From NCBI GenBank assembly GCA_963784885.1, contig CAWATA010000006.1, positions 62,001 through 126,000 of the forward strand: a stretch of DNA of 64,000 nucleotides, read 5' to 3'. This DNA comes from RHKX01 sp963784885. GTDB lineage: Bacteria > Actinomycetota > Thermoleophilia > Solirubrobacterales > 70-9. The notes beneath the pieces are model-generated. The model worked only from the letters and a program-made list of their open reading frames with translations, was not told the origin of the DNA and did no database searches. Shown here in pieces: positions 1-8,840 of the stretch; the first letter of the stretch is position 1, and each line of letters opens with the position of its first letter. The position numbers were made by a program, and so were the translations under genes.

Positions 1-1399
1 CGACGCTTCTCCGTCGCACCGCGGTCGCGATGGCCGCGGCGCGGCTCCTGGCGGCGGCGAGCGATCGCGCGGCATCGCTCTCGCGGAGCCCGCCCGCCGT
101 TCCGGAGCGGCCCGCGTCAGCGGGGACCCGGGCCATCGACAGGGCGGCGAGCCCGGCGGTCATCGAGATCGCGAGGGCGGCGGCGATGCCCGCGACGAGG
201 GCGATGGCGAACTCACGGACCATCGGGATCGGCGATAGCGTCAGGGTGAGGAAGCCGACGCCGGTCGCAAGCGCCGCCGTGGCGATCACCGGGCCGCCGC
301 GGACCGCCGCGACGACGGCGGAGGCGGGCGGGCGGCGGCCCTCGGAGGCAGCCTCGCGGAACCGCGCCTGAAGTTGGATGGCGTAGTCGACCGCGAGGCC
401 GATGACCACCGGCAGCACCGCAACCGAGGCCATCGTCAACGAGCCGCCGAGCAGCGAGAGCAGGCCGAATGCGAAGCCCGCTGACCCGATCGCGGTGACG
501 AGCGGCAGCAGTCGCAGCGGCGGGCCGAACACCAGCAGCAGGACGATCGCCATCACGACCAGCGCCGCCGAGAAGAGCAGCGCGATCTGCCCGCCGAGCT
601 CGTCGGCCAGGCCCTGTACGACGACCGGGATCCCGGAGATCTCGTAGCGACCGTCTCGCAACGCGAACTGCTCCTCGCCGATCGCGGTGCGAATCAGCCC
701 GATCGCCTCGCGGCGCTCGGACTCCGTGACGTCGGGCTGGAGGCGGACCGAGATCAGGGCTCCGCGCTCGCTCGGGAACAGGTAGCCGAACTTCGATTTC
801 GGCGGCGCCCCCGGGAGGGTCTGGTCGAAGACGATCGAGGAGACGAACTCCGCGTTGTCGATCGAGAGGCCCTGGAGGACGGTCGCCGGACTGAGACCCG
901 TCTGGAGGAACTGCCTGATCGCCCGTTGCTGTTCCGCGGGCGAGGCATCGCGGAGCGACTGGATCTGCTGGACGATCGCCTCGTTCGAGCGGGCCGCAGC
1001 CTCGTTGATGAACGTGGCCGGGCCGAAGACGACGCGCGTTGCCCCGAGCTCGGCGATGTCCTGGCAGACCGGAGCGGCGAACTGGCCGCTGGTGTCAGGC
1101 CGCCCGGCGAGACACGTCTCGAGCGCGAGCAGCCGCTGGACGTCGCTCGTCAGCATCAACTTCCTCAGATCGCCCTCGGCGAGGACGACGATCGCGTCGT
1201 CGCCGAACCGCTCGCGGAACTGCTGCGTACCCTCGTAGGCCGGCGAGCCGTTGTCGACGAGCTTGTCGGTCCCGGCGTCGGGAGAGAGCCGCAGCGCCCC
1301 GACGACGGCGACGATCGCGACGATCGAGACCACGCCCGCGATCGCGGCGGCCGGATGGGTCACCGACCACTCTCCTATGCGCCCCAGTACCCGCCTCAC
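1..1399 (-). CDS. RND/MMPL superfamily transporter, N-terminal part, runs off left edge
   Basis: An open frame on the minus strand runs from a GTG at 1397-1399 to the window edge, giving at least 466 residues without a stop. After a short basic start it has a first membrane helix (about residues 18-36, rich in A, V and I), then a roughly 200-residue extracytoplasmic domain with motifs such as DKLVDNGSPAYEGTQQF, and then four to five close membrane helices from about residue 255 on, including the stretch VLPVVIGLAVDYAIQLQARF, whose GxxxDYxIQL pattern is typical of the RND/MMPL proton-relay helix. This matches MMPL or hopanoid-type RND exporters that move lipids or hydrophobic compounds out by proton motive force. 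The C-terminal half lies outside the window, so the subfamily is open. It points away from the VOC gene at 1658. Confidence 0.85.
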   Translation of the reverse strand, partial: MRRVLGRIGEWSVTHPAAAIAGVVSIVAIVAVVGALRLSPDAGTDKLVDNGSPAYEGTQQFRERFGDDAIVVLAEGDLRKLMLTSDVQRLLALETCLAGRPDTSGQFAAPVCQDIAELGATRVVFGPATFINEAAARSNEAIVQQIQSLRDASPAEQQRAIRQFLQTGLSPATVLQGLSIDNAEFVSSIVFDQTLPGAPPKSKFGYLFPSERGALISVRLQPDVTESERREAIGLIRTAIGEEQFALRDGRYEISGIPVVVQGLADELGGQIALLFSAALVVMAIVLLLVFGPPLRLLPLVTAIGSAGFAFGLLSLLGGSLTMASVAVLPVVIGLAVDYAIQLQARFREAASEGRRPPASAVVAAVRGGPVIATAALATGVGFLTLTLSPIPMVREFAIALVAGIAAALAISMTAGLAALSMARVPADAGRSGTAGGLRESDAARSLAAARSRAAAIATAVRRRSV

Positions 1400-1453
1400 G
1401 GCTCAGAGATTAGGGGTCGGTGTCCCGGGGTCGGGAGGCGGAGTTCCACGAGG

Positions 1454-1521
1454 GGCCGAGAGGTGAAGCCACCGCCTCCGCACTTCGTGCTGAGTGTCGG
1501 CGGCGGCTTCCCCTCTCGGCC
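1454..1521. repeat. Long imperfect inverted repeat (hairpin) between divergent genes
   Basis: Left arm 1454-1476 and right arm 1499-1521 are complementary at 21 of 23 positions (core GGCCGAGAGG ... CCTCTCGGCC). The 22-base centre holds a smaller hairpin, GCAC-TTC-GTGC, at 1480-1490. It sits in the 258-base gap between the MMPL transporter start (1399) and the VOC gene (1658). It could be a terminator or an attenuator, or a mobile palindromic element. No protein-coding sense was seen here. Confidence 0.7.
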
Positions 1522-1657
1522 TGCAGACGGGCGACCGTAGCCCGATCCTCGGCGCACGAGCCACGAGAGAGGGGACGCTGGCTTGGGCGAGCGAGATATC
1601 CACCACCGCTGCAGCACCCGCTGTTAGGTTCCGCGGAGCCAACGCGAAGGAGGACAA

Positions 1658-2149
1658 ATGCCCAGAGGCCTCGACCACATCGACCTCGCGGTGAGTGATG
1701 TTGAACGCTCTCTTGCCTTCTACCTCGGAATGCTCGGCCCCCTCGGGCTCAGGGTCGAGGGTCGGTTTGAGACCTACCGCGAAACCGAGGAGGTCGTCTA
1801 CCTCGGCTTCGGTCAGAAACATGTCTTCGGAGGCCAGCCAGAGACACGGCTCGGCCTCCGTAAGGCCGACGGAGGTGAGCACCACTACTACGGAGTGGGG
1901 ATCGAACACCTCGCATTCACGGTCGACAGCCGAAGCGAAGTCGACGAGGCCTATCAGCGGTGTGTGGATATGGGCGCACGGATCCAGGTCACGCCGGAGG
2001 AGGAGCCGGACCTCCCGGGCTACTACGCGTTCTTCGCCTTTGATCCCGACGGGATCAGGGTCGAGGTCGACCACTGGTCCGACGAGGTGCGCCAGCAGTG
2101 GGACGACGGCGTGCATCTCGAGTCCACGCCACATCGGCCGGACGCCTAA
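1658..2149 (+). CDS. VOC family (glyoxalase/dioxygenase fold) protein
   Basis: The 163-residue product starts MPRGLDHIDLAVSDVERS and has a second module beginning near residue 80 (GIEHLAFTVDSRSEVDE) that ends in FAFDPDGIRVEVDHW. These are the paired beta-alpha-beta-beta-beta units of the vicinal oxygen chelate fold. Candidate metal ligands are the His in LDHIDLAV, the His in IEHLAF and the Glu in IRVEVDHW. The family includes glyoxalase I, extradiol dioxygenases and resistance proteins, so the substrate cannot be named. The start is supported by a strong ribosome site, AAGGAGG, seven bases upstream. Confidence 0.85.
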   Translation: MPRGLDHIDLAVSDVERSLAFYLGMLGPLGLRVEGRFETYRETEEVVYLGFGQKHVFGGQPETRLGLRKADGGEHHYYGVGIEHLAFTVDSRSEVDEAYQRCVDMGARIQVTPEEEPDLPGYYAFFAFDPDGIRVEVDHWSDEVRQQWDDGVHLESTPHRPDA

Positions 2150-2255
2150 GGAGTGACAGCCCCCCAGCCGGACTCAGGGAACATTCCGCCGCGGTCACGT
2201 AGGCGGCCGTTCTCTCCCGGGAGCCACCGCCTGAAGTCGCAATTCGGAGCCTCGA

Positions 2256-2609
2256 TCAGTTGCCCACCGCTGGGTCGGGCATGAACTCGCGTACCTCTTG
2301 AGCGCAGCGACACGCCACCGCGAACTTCGCGGCCCACTCCAGGGCTCGGTCCCGTGAGGGCGAGTCGAGGACGGCGAAGCCTCCGCCGCTGAACTCCCTC
2401 GTCTGCGGGTAGGTGCCGGCGGTGATCGTGCCGTCAGCGCTGACCATGACGGGATCGACCTCCTCGGCCAGCCCGCCGCCGAACACCCACGCGCCTTCGT
2501 CAATGGCCTCTTGTGCCACCGCGCGAGCGGCCTCTCCCACGGCGGGCAGGTCCTCGACGGGGACATGGTCCATCGCCCCGCTGGGGAACGAAATCAGGTA
2601 CCTCGCCAT
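2256..2609 (-). CDS. YCII-related (DGPF) domain protein
   Basis: A 117-residue single-domain protein. It begins MARYLISFPSG and contains the GGGFAVLDSPSRDRALEWAAKF segment and the ending AQEVREFMPDP, which are the hallmarks of the YCII/DGPF family (compact ferredoxin-like fold, often next to ECF sigma factors). No sigma factor lies beside it here. The molecular function of the family is not established. It lies downstream of the lipid ABC operon on the same strand with about 200 bases between, in which I see nothing recognisable. Confidence 0.8.
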   Translation of the reverse strand: MARYLISFPSGAMDHVPVEDLPAVGEAARAVAQEAIDEGAWVFGGGLAEEVDPVMVSADGTITAGTYPQTREFSGGGFAVLDSPSRDRALEWAAKFAVACRCAQEVREFMPDPAVGN

Positions 2610-2807
2610 CTCATGGCTCCCTTCCGGCGACCCTGCTCGGCCGCATCTCAGTTTGGGCCTGCTGTCCCGAGGGGCTCGCCGAACCTCGGCAGCCCCACGT
2701 CCCCCGGCGAGTGCGGGAGCGTGCTGATCGAGGATGCAGGAGGCGAAACGGCCTCCGGCGGTGAGCCGACCGGGACGCCGGGCAGGGCGCTGCCGCGCCG
2801 CCGGGCA

Positions 2808-3776
2808 TCAGTCCATCGCGAGGGGGCCGTCTACCTCTGCGTTCAGGAACTGGCGGACGAAGTCGTTGTCGGAGTTGAACAACTCCTCGCTGGGTCCGCT
2901 CTCGACGATCCGGCCCTTCCAGAGCACCGCGATGAAGTCGGCGATCCGGCGGGCGGTGCCGAGGTCGTGGCTGATGACCAGATAGCAGCCGCCGTTCTCC
3001 TCGTGGACCTCGCGGATCAGCTCGCAGAGCAGGGCGGTCCGGACCGGGTCGAGGCCGGAGTCGGGTTCGTCGAAGAACACGATCGCCGGATCGAGCACGA
3101 GTGCCCGGGCGAACCCGGCGCGCTTGCGCATGCCACCGGAGAGCTCGTTCGGCATCTTGTAGTGCGCTTCCGCGAGCCCGACCTCGCCGAGCCGGCGGTT
3201 GACGATCTCGGAGATCTCGTCCTCGGACTTGTCGGTGTGCTGTCGGAGCGGAAAGGCGGTGTTGTCGTAGATGTTCATCGAGCCGAACAGGGCGCCGTCC
3301 TGGAACAGCAGTCCGAACTTCTTGCGCATCTCGAAGAGCTCGTCGTCGGTCATGTTCGGCACCGACTCGCCGTGGACGAGGATGTCGCCGGCGTCGGGAT
3401 AGAGCAGCCCGACGATCAGCTTGATCAGGACGCTCTTGCCGGTTCCGGACGGGCCGAGGACCATCGAGACCTCGTCGTCGGGAAGGCCGAGGTTGAGGCC
3501 GTTCTGAATCCGGGTCGAGCCGAACTGCTTGACGAGGTCGATGACCTCGATCGCGTCCTCGCCGCCGTGGTCGCGCTTCTCACCGGTGTGCCACCGGTAG
3601 GGGTCGGTGTCGTTGGGCTCGATGCCGGGGATCGTGTAGTCGACGTTGAGCTTGCCGAGCTCGGGAGCGGCGGAATCGGGATCGCCGCCGATCGGGCCGC
3701 TGGGCGGCGCCTGGGCAGGCGGCGTCGGGACCGGCCGGCCCTCGTGCATGTACTGCTCGGTGTTCTCCTCGGTCAA
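2808..3776 (-). CDS. ABC transporter ATPase of lipid importer, Mkl/MlaF type
   Basis: The 322-residue protein has an approximately 75-residue N-terminal extension and then a complete ABC ATPase. The Walker A is GPSGTGKS, the signature is LSGGMRKRAGFARAL and the Walker B is IVFFDEP followed by DSGLDP. The FGSTRIQNGLNLGLP start and the LSGGM signature are typical of the MlaF/Mkl group that powers Mce/Mla lipid transport. The start is a TTG at 3774-3776, preceded by AGGAGG about eight bases upstream. It is the last gene of a three-gene set with both permeases and is separated from the second permease by 26 bases. No Mce substrate-binding protein gene is visible in the window. Confidence 0.9.
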   Translation of the reverse strand: MTEENTEQYMHEGRPVPTPPAQAPPSGPIGGDPDSAAPELGKLNVDYTIPGIEPNDTDPYRWHTGEKRDHGGEDAIEVIDLVKQFGSTRIQNGLNLGLPDDEVSMVLGPSGTGKSVLIKLIVGLLYPDAGDILVHGESVPNMTDDELFEMRKKFGLLFQDGALFGSMNIYDNTAFPLRQHTDKSEDEISEIVNRRLGEVGLAEAHYKMPNELSGGMRKRAGFARALVLDPAIVFFDEPDSGLDPVRTALLCELIREVHEENGGCYLVISHDLGTARRIADFIAVLWKGRIVESGPSEELFNSDNDFVRQFLNAEVDGPLAMD

Positions 3777-3802
3777 CGTTCTCCTCCTGCCTCAGATGGT
3801 AC

Positions 3803-4600
3803 TCAGCCGCCGATTGGGGCCCGTGGATTCGCTCCCCAGAAGACCAGCGTGCCCATCATCCCGATGATGTGGACGAGCACGATGTTGAGGACCATCGACT
3901 TCGCCGTCGCCGTGCCCACGCCCACCGGTCCCCCGGAGGCCGTGTAGCCGTAGTAACAGCCGACGAGCACGATCGCCGTCGCCATCATCATCCCCTTGAT
4001 GACGCTGAATATGAGATCGGGAGGGTTCTGGAACATCCAGAAGATCAACAGATACCCGCCGCTCGAGGTGTCCCCGATCTGCTCGACCACCGCGATGTAG
4101 GAGGCGACGAAGCCGACGCCGATCGCGGCCAGGTACATGAACGGAAGCGTCATCCAGGCCGCGAGCAGGCGGGTGGCGGCGAGGAAGGTGACGGGCTGGA
4201 TGCCCATTACCTCGAGCGCGTCGATCTCGTCGGAGATCCGCATCGCGCCGAGCTCGGCGACGATGCCGGTGCCGACCTTGGCGCTCATCATGTAGCCGAA
4301 CGCGTAGGGGATCACCTCGCGCAGGTCGCACCAGGCGGCGAAGTTCCCGGCATACGCGGGAGCGCCGACGGAACGCGTGAAGTAGGCGCCCTCGATGCCG
4401 CACTGGAGGCCGAGGATGAAGACCAGGCCCCAGATGACGATCGTCGAGCCGAGGATCAGGACGCCGGCCTGGCGCAGCGCCTCGCCGAAGAACTGGAAGA
4501 CCCGGCCGGAGTAGACGAGGCCCATGACCCGCAGGCAGAACCGCGAGATCTCACCCATCGAGGTGAGCCACTCACGAGGGATCGCAAGCCAGCCGGACAT
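3803..4600 (-). CDS. MlaE/YrbE family ABC permease (second permease)
   Basis: The 265-residue membrane protein has five to six hydrophobic segments. The central stretch AELGAMRISDEIDALEVMGI is the family's coupling region that contacts the ATPase. The C-terminal half carries the conserved SASGG-like motif as TASGGPVGVGTATAKS. It is the inner-membrane permease of an Mce/Mla-type lipid importer and would form a heterodimer with the product of the next gene upstream. Its ATG directly follows the TAG of that gene (sequence TAGATG), so the two are translationally coupled. Confidence 0.92.
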   Translation of the reverse strand: MSGWLAIPREWLTSMGEISRFCLRVMGLVYSGRVFQFFGEALRQAGVLILGSTIVIWGLVFILGLQCGIEGAYFTRSVGAPAYAGNFAAWCDLREVIPYAFGYMMSAKVGTGIVAELGAMRISDEIDALEVMGIQPVTFLAATRLLAAWMTLPFMYLAAIGVGFVASYIAVVEQIGDTSSGGYLLIFWMFQNPPDLIFSVIKGMMMATAIVLVGCYYGYTASGGPVGVGTATAKSMVLNIVLVHIIGMMGTLVFWGANPRAPIGG

Positions 4601-5407
4601 CTATTTGATCGTCGAGATCTCGGGATGGGTGGCGAGCAGCGTCTGGGTGAAGACGTAGTTGAAAGAGAAGACGCCCATGAACGCGATCACGACCGCCTCG
4701 TTGACGGCGGTGCCCACGCCCTGCGCACCTCCGGACGCATTCATCCCTTTGTAGCTGCAGACGATCGCAACGATCGCGCCGAACAGGGTCGTCTTCAGGA
4801 CCGACCCCCAGAGGTCGGTCACCGACGCGTTGTTGAAGAGCGTCGCGAAGAAGCCGCCCAGCGGCTGGCCGTAGGTGAGCTCGGCGAAGATGCCGCCGCT
4901 GATGCCGAAGAGCAACGCGTAGATGTTGAGCAGGCCGGTGATCAGCATCAGGCTGAGGAAGCGCGGGACGACGAGGTTCTTGATCGGGTCGACGCCGAGG
5001 ACCATCAGCGCGTCGAGTTCCTCGCGGATCTTGCGGGCACCGAGGTCGGCGGTGATCGCGGTGCCGGCGACGCCGGCGACGACCACCGCGGTCACGAACG
5101 GCGCGAACTCGCGGACCGAGGCGAGGATGAAGAACCCGCCGAGCCGGTCGAGGGCGCCGAACAGCGTCAGGAAGTTCGCGGCCTGCAGGCCCGGAGCGCC
5201 GAACCCGAACGCGACGGTGCTGATCAGCAGCGGGAACCAGCAGAGCTGAAGGGCGAACAGGAACTGGCTGACGAACTCCCCGCCGTAGGGGTACGGGGGC
5301 TTGACGGTCGCCACGATCGTCTTGCCGGTCAGGATCATCATGTTCCCAACCTGCTCGAACAGGCTCTTGGCGGGTAGGAACGCCCTATCGGCTGCGGATC
5401 TGACCAT
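4601..5407 (-). CDS. MlaE/YrbE family ABC permease (first permease)
   Basis: A 268-residue permease, paralogous to the one immediately downstream. The conserved coupling segment reads ADLGARKIREELDALMVLGVDP and the C-terminal motif is NASGGAQGVGTAVNEAV. The frame stays open far upstream, but that part overlaps the oppositely directed lipoprotein gene. The ATG at 5405-5407 (MVRSAADRAF) is chosen because AGGAGAG stands just before it and the family alignment begins there. It is the first gene of the permease-permease-ATPase operon. Together with the neighbouring MMPL transporter the region looks devoted to envelope lipid traffic. Confidence 0.92.
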   Translation of the reverse strand: MVRSAADRAFLPAKSLFEQVGNMMILTGKTIVATVKPPYPYGGEFVSQFLFALQLCWFPLLISTVAFGFGAPGLQAANFLTLFGALDRLGGFFILASVREFAPFVTAVVVAGVAGTAITADLGARKIREELDALMVLGVDPIKNLVVPRFLSLMLITGLLNIYALLFGISGGIFAELTYGQPLGGFFATLFNNASVTDLWGSVLKTTLFGAIVAIVCSYKGMNASGGAQGVGTAVNEAVVIAFMGVFSFNYVFTQTLLATHPEISTIK

Positions 5408-5579
5408 CTCTCCTGAGGACAGACCGCCCCTGCGCGTCCTCCTCGCGGTGAAACTTAGTCCATAGCGAGGCGCAGCGCCACCCGCAGCCGGGCCGCGGGC
5501 GGGAAACCATGCCGGAAGCGGGGGAAGCCCGTGGTATGTTGCCCGCGCTTTGGGGAGGAGACCCGATAAGCGAGGCGGG

Positions 5580-6254
5580 ATGATCGGATCCGCGCCGCCG
5601 GCGAGGCGGAGTCGGCGCCGGACGGCGGCGGCCCTCGCCACCTCGATGCTCGCCGCAGGGCTGCTCGCGTCGTGCGGCGGCGACGACTCGACCAACCAGC
5701 AGGACGCCAACGAGCCGTCCGGCGACTTCCCGGTCGAGGTGACGAAGGCGAAGTTCCCGACCGAGCAGCGCCTGGCGCTGACCTCCGACCTCGTGCTCGG
5801 CGTCGAGAACACCGGCGACGAGCCGCTGCCCGAGCTGGCCTTCACGATCGAGACCGACGACGGCGACGCCGACGGCTCCTTCCAGGTCCAGATCGACGAC
5901 CCGTCGGCCTCGAATCCCAGCCGCCCGGTCTGGATCCTCGAGAACAAGTACCCGCGAGCGATCGACGACCCGATCCCGAAGGGCGTCTCCGGCGGGCTCC
6001 GGGCACAGACCAACACGTTCGGCTTCGGACCGCTCGATCCGGGCGAGGAGAAGACGATCGTCTGGAGGCTCACCGCCGTTGAAGCTGGTACCTACACTCT
6101 CCACTACCTCGTCGAGGCAGGACTCGACGGACGAGCTAGGGCCGTCACCGCCGACGGCGGAGAGGTCAAGGGCGAGTTCGTTGTCACGATCAGCGACAAG
6201 GCACCGAAGGCGACGGTCAACGACAAGGGGCAGGTCGTCACGAAGGGCGAGTAG
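5580..6254 (+). CDS. Secreted lipoprotein of unknown function
   Basis: The product (224 residues from the ATG at 5580) has an arginine-rich N-terminus, a hydrophobic segment and a lipobox ending LLASC followed by GGDD, so it should be lipidated at that Cys and anchored outside the membrane. The mature part is acidic and beta-rich (SDLVLGVENTGDEPLPELAF, ending FVVTISDKAPKATVNDKG), resembling an Ig-like or CARDB-type fold. I do not recognise a family. A TTG at 5550 is a possible earlier start. A TATGTT element at 5535-5540 could be its -10 box. It is divergent from the lipid transporter operon and just upstream of the sugar dehydrogenase array. Confidence 0.8.
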   Translation: MIGSAPPARRSRRRTAAALATSMLAAGLLASCGGDDSTNQQDANEPSGDFPVEVTKAKFPTEQRLALTSDLVLGVENTGDEPLPELAFTIETDDGDADGSFQVQIDDPSASNPSRPVWILENKYPRAIDDPIPKGVSGGLRAQTNTFGFGPLDPGEEKTIVWRLTAVEAGTYTLHYLVEAGLDGRARAVTADGGEVKGEFVVTISDKAPKATVNDKGQVVTKGE

Positions 6255-6259
6255 AGCCC

Positions 6260-7438
6260 TCGTAGTCTCCACTGGCCTTAGCGGCACTGGCCGCGGGCTG
6301 CGGCGGCGACAGCATCCGGATCGAAACGGCCGATCCGGGATCGACCGCGACGAAGCCGACGAGGACGTCGGCGACGGCCGCGGCGGCGTCACGCTGATCG
6401 AGATCGGCGATTACGAGGCGCCGTTGTACGTGACACAGCCGACGGACGACGGCGACGACATCTACGTCGTCGAGCAGGGCGGGGTGGTCAAGCGGGTCTC
6501 GCCCGATGGGTCATCGAGCACCTTTCTGGACATCTCCGGCGAGATCCTCAGCGGTGGCGAGCAAGGACTGCTTTCGATCGCTTTCGCGCCGGACTACGCC
6601 GACTCCGGCCTGCTCTACGCCGACTTCACCAACCGCGAGGGGGATACCCGGGTCGTCGAGTATCGGGCCGAGGGCGACCGCGTCGACACTTCAACCGCCC
6701 GCGAGATTCTCGCCGTCGATCAGCCGTTCCCGAACCACAATGGCGGCCTGGTCCTGTTCGGTCCCGACGACAAGCTCTACGTCGGGCTCGGCGACGGCGG
6801 CTCCGGCGGCGACCCAAACCGGAACGGACTCGACCTCTCCGACCCTGCTCGGCAAGATCCTCCGCATCGATCCCGCCCCCGACCGCAAGTCGCCTTACAC
6901 GATTCCCCCGGATAACCCGTTCGTCGGCGAGTCCGATGCCAAGCCCGAGATCTACTCCTACGGACTCCGCAACCCATGGCGCTTCTCGTTCGACCGCGAG
7001 ACCGGGGACTTCTCGATCGGCGACGTCGGCCAGGACACGCTCGAGGAGATCGACCTCGTCGGCAGCGGTCAAGGATCTGGGGCTAACTTCGGCTGGTCGG
7101 CGTTCGAGGGCGATCAGCCGTTCAACGACGACCAGGACCCCGACGGGGCGATCCCGCCGGTCCTGACCGCGCCGCACTCCGAGGGCAACTGCTCGATCAC
7201 CGGCGGCCTGGTCGTCCGCGACCCGTCCCTGAAGACGCTCTACGGCCGCTACCTCTACGGCGACCTCTGCGCCGGCGAGCTCCGCAGTTTCACGCCGCGC
7301 CCCGGAAGGCTGGCCACCGACGACGTCCCCCTCGGCCCGAAGGTCGGGCGGCTCGCGAGCTTCGGCGAGGGTATGGACGGCACCGTCTACGCGGTCTCTG
7401 TCTCGGGACCGGTCTACCGTCTCGTTCCGGCGAAGTGA
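6260..7438 (+). pseudogene. PQQ-type sugar dehydrogenase paralogue 1, frame disrupted
   Basis: Homology to the three following genes runs across this stretch but not in one frame. A lipoprotein-like signal (LALAALAAGC, then GGDSIRIE) from about 6272 is in frame 2. The beta-propeller start (GGVTLIEIGDYEAPLYV) to NRNGLDLSD, 6380-6840, is in frame 1. The remainder, from LLGKILRIDP to SGPVYRLVPAK, is again in frame 2 and ends at 7438. The second shift lies near 6840, where one base appears to be missing before CTGCTCGGC. The first lies between about 6300 and 6380. No ATG or GTG opens the signal-peptide frame, and a TAG lies directly before it at 6263. The catalytic NHNGG motif is intact. Either a decaying gene or local sequence errors explain this. 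Confidence 0.75.
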
Positions 7439-7509
7439 CGCCCGGCGACCGGTAGCGCGCCCGAACCGGTAGCCGGAATCGAACTGCAGCCTGCGGGCCG
7501 GCCCTCAGG

Positions 7510-7515
7510 TACCGT
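7510..7515 (+). promoter_or_regulatory. -10 element TACCGT, probable leaderless start of the next gene
   Basis: TACCGT lies seven bases before the ATG at 7523, with no Shine-Dalgarno sequence between. This spacing would place transcription start at or next to the start codon. Confidence 0.5.
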
Positions 7516-7522
7516 GCCGCGG

Positions 7523-8812
7523 ATGCAACAGCTCAGGGTTCGCCGAGGCCGCACCGCCGTATTCATCTCGCTACTCGCCGTAGCCGTGGGGACGCTCGCG
7601 GTCGCCGGGTCGGCAGCGGCCAAGTCGCCGCAGATCGGCGACGGGACCGGCGGCGTGAAGCTGAAGAAGCTCGGGAAGTTCGACGAGCCGGTCTACACCG
7701 CGACCGCTCCGGGAAAGCGGAGCCGGAAGTTGCTGTTCGTCGTCGAGCGCCACGGCACCGTCCGCGTGATTCGCGGCAAGACCGTCCTCGACAAGCCGTT
7801 CATCGACGTCTCCGCCGACACCGAGGTCGAGTTCGCGGGAGCCGACTTCAACGAGCGCGGGCTGCTCTCGATCGCGTTCGACCCCAGGTATGCGCGGAAC
7901 GGTCGCTTCTACCTCTACTCGACGTCGGAGCCCGACGCCGACATCACGATCACCCAGTACGAGCGCAAGGGCAACAGGGTCGTCCGCGCCGACCCGGGCT
8001 CGGGCCGCGAGGTGATCTCGATCCCCCATCCCGACTTCCCGAACCACAACGGCGGTCAGGTCTCCTTCGGACCGGACGGAAACATGTGGATCGCGACCGG
8101 CGACGGCGGCTTCGCCTGCGACCCGGACGAGAACGCCTCCAACCTCGACTCCCTGCTCGGCAAGTTGCTGCGGATCAAGCCGAAGGCGAACGGCGGCTAC
8201 CGGGTCCCGAAGGGCAACCCCTTCGTCGGCGAGAGCGGCGCCGACGAGATCTACGCCTACGGGCTTCGCAACCCGTTCCGGTTCTCGTTCGACGGGAAGG
8301 CGGGCACGATCTCGATCGCCGACGTCGGCCAGGACGAATGGGAGGAGATCAATCACCTGAAGGTCTCGAAGGCGAAGGGCGCCGACTTCGGCTGGGACGG
8401 TTACGAGGGCCGCAAGCCGCTCGTCCTCTCCGAGCTCTGCGAGACCGGGTTGTTCAACGGCATCCCGTTCACCGACGGGGACACTCCGTCCCCGCTCCCC
8501 GACGACCCGGTTTTCCCGATCCACGTCTACCCGCACTCCAGCGACAACCCCAAGCGGTACACCGGCTGTGCGGTCATCGGGGGACCGGTCGTCCGCGACA
8601 AGTCGCTGAAATCGCTCTACGGGCGCTACCTCTACTCGGACTCCTGCAACGGCGGGCTGCAGAGCCTGATCGCGAAGCCATCGGGCGCCAAGGACGACAC
8701 GGCGCTCAACAGGATGGTCCTGGGAGCGAGTTCGATCACGAGCGGACGCAAGAACGCGGTCTACGCGACCTCCCTCACGGGACCGGTCTACCGGCTCGAC
8801 CCGGCGCGCTGA
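7523..8812 (+). CDS. Soluble PQQ-dependent aldose sugar dehydrogenase family protein (paralogue 2)
   Basis: The 429-residue secreted protein has a Sec signal (basic start, hydrophobic core, ending GSAAA before KSPQ) and a six-bladed beta-propeller of the GSDH/sorbosone dehydrogenase family. The catalytic base motif is PNHNGGQVSFGPDG, followed by IATGDGG and LLGKLLRIKP. The paired motifs DEIYAYGLRNPFRFSFD and ADVGQDEWEEI are family hallmarks. It would oxidise an aldose or aldehyde outside the membrane, using PQQ. No pqq biosynthesis gene is in the window. An earlier GTG at 7514 is possible, but the -10 box at 7510-7515 favours the ATG at 7523. It is the second of four tandem paralogues. Confidence 0.9.
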   Translation: MQQLRVRRGRTAVFISLLAVAVGTLAVAGSAAAKSPQIGDGTGGVKLKKLGKFDEPVYTATAPGKRSRKLLFVVERHGTVRVIRGKTVLDKPFIDVSADTEVEFAGADFNERGLLSIAFDPRYARNGRFYLYSTSEPDADITITQYERKGNRVVRADPGSGREVISIPHPDFPNHNGGQVSFGPDGNMWIATGDGGFACDPDENASNLDSLLGKLLRIKPKANGGYRVPKGNPFVGESGADEIYAYGLRNPFRFSFDGKAGTISIADVGQDEWEEINHLKVSKAKGADFGWDGYEGRKPLVLSELCETGLFNGIPFTDGDTPSPLPDDPVFPIHVYPHSSDNPKRYTGCAVIGGPVVRDKSLKSLYGRYLYSDSCNGGLQSLIAKPSGAKDDTALNRMVLGASSITSGRKNAVYATSLTGPVYRLDPAR

Positions 8813-8840
8813 GGGCCGTCGCCGACGTGGCCGGCCGCGG

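Noticed and set aside
1403..2134. Long minus-strand frame opposite the VOC gene
   Set aside because: It is antisense to a clear VOC gene with a strong ribosome site, and its protein has no family features. High GC produces such shadow frames throughout the window.
2511..3947. 478-codon plus-strand frame over the ABC ATPase gene
   Set aside because: The composition (long runs of D, V, L and E) is what antisense of a high-GC gene gives. The ABC motifs are on the other strand.
5408..6073. N-terminal extension of the first MlaE permease
   Set aside because: It is antisense to the lipoprotein gene. The family start and a ribosome site are at 5407.
7442..7480. Direct repeat CCGGTAGC, twice, as a possible attachment site or operator
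   Set aside because: It is short, GC-rich and likely by chance. No mobile-element gene is nearby.
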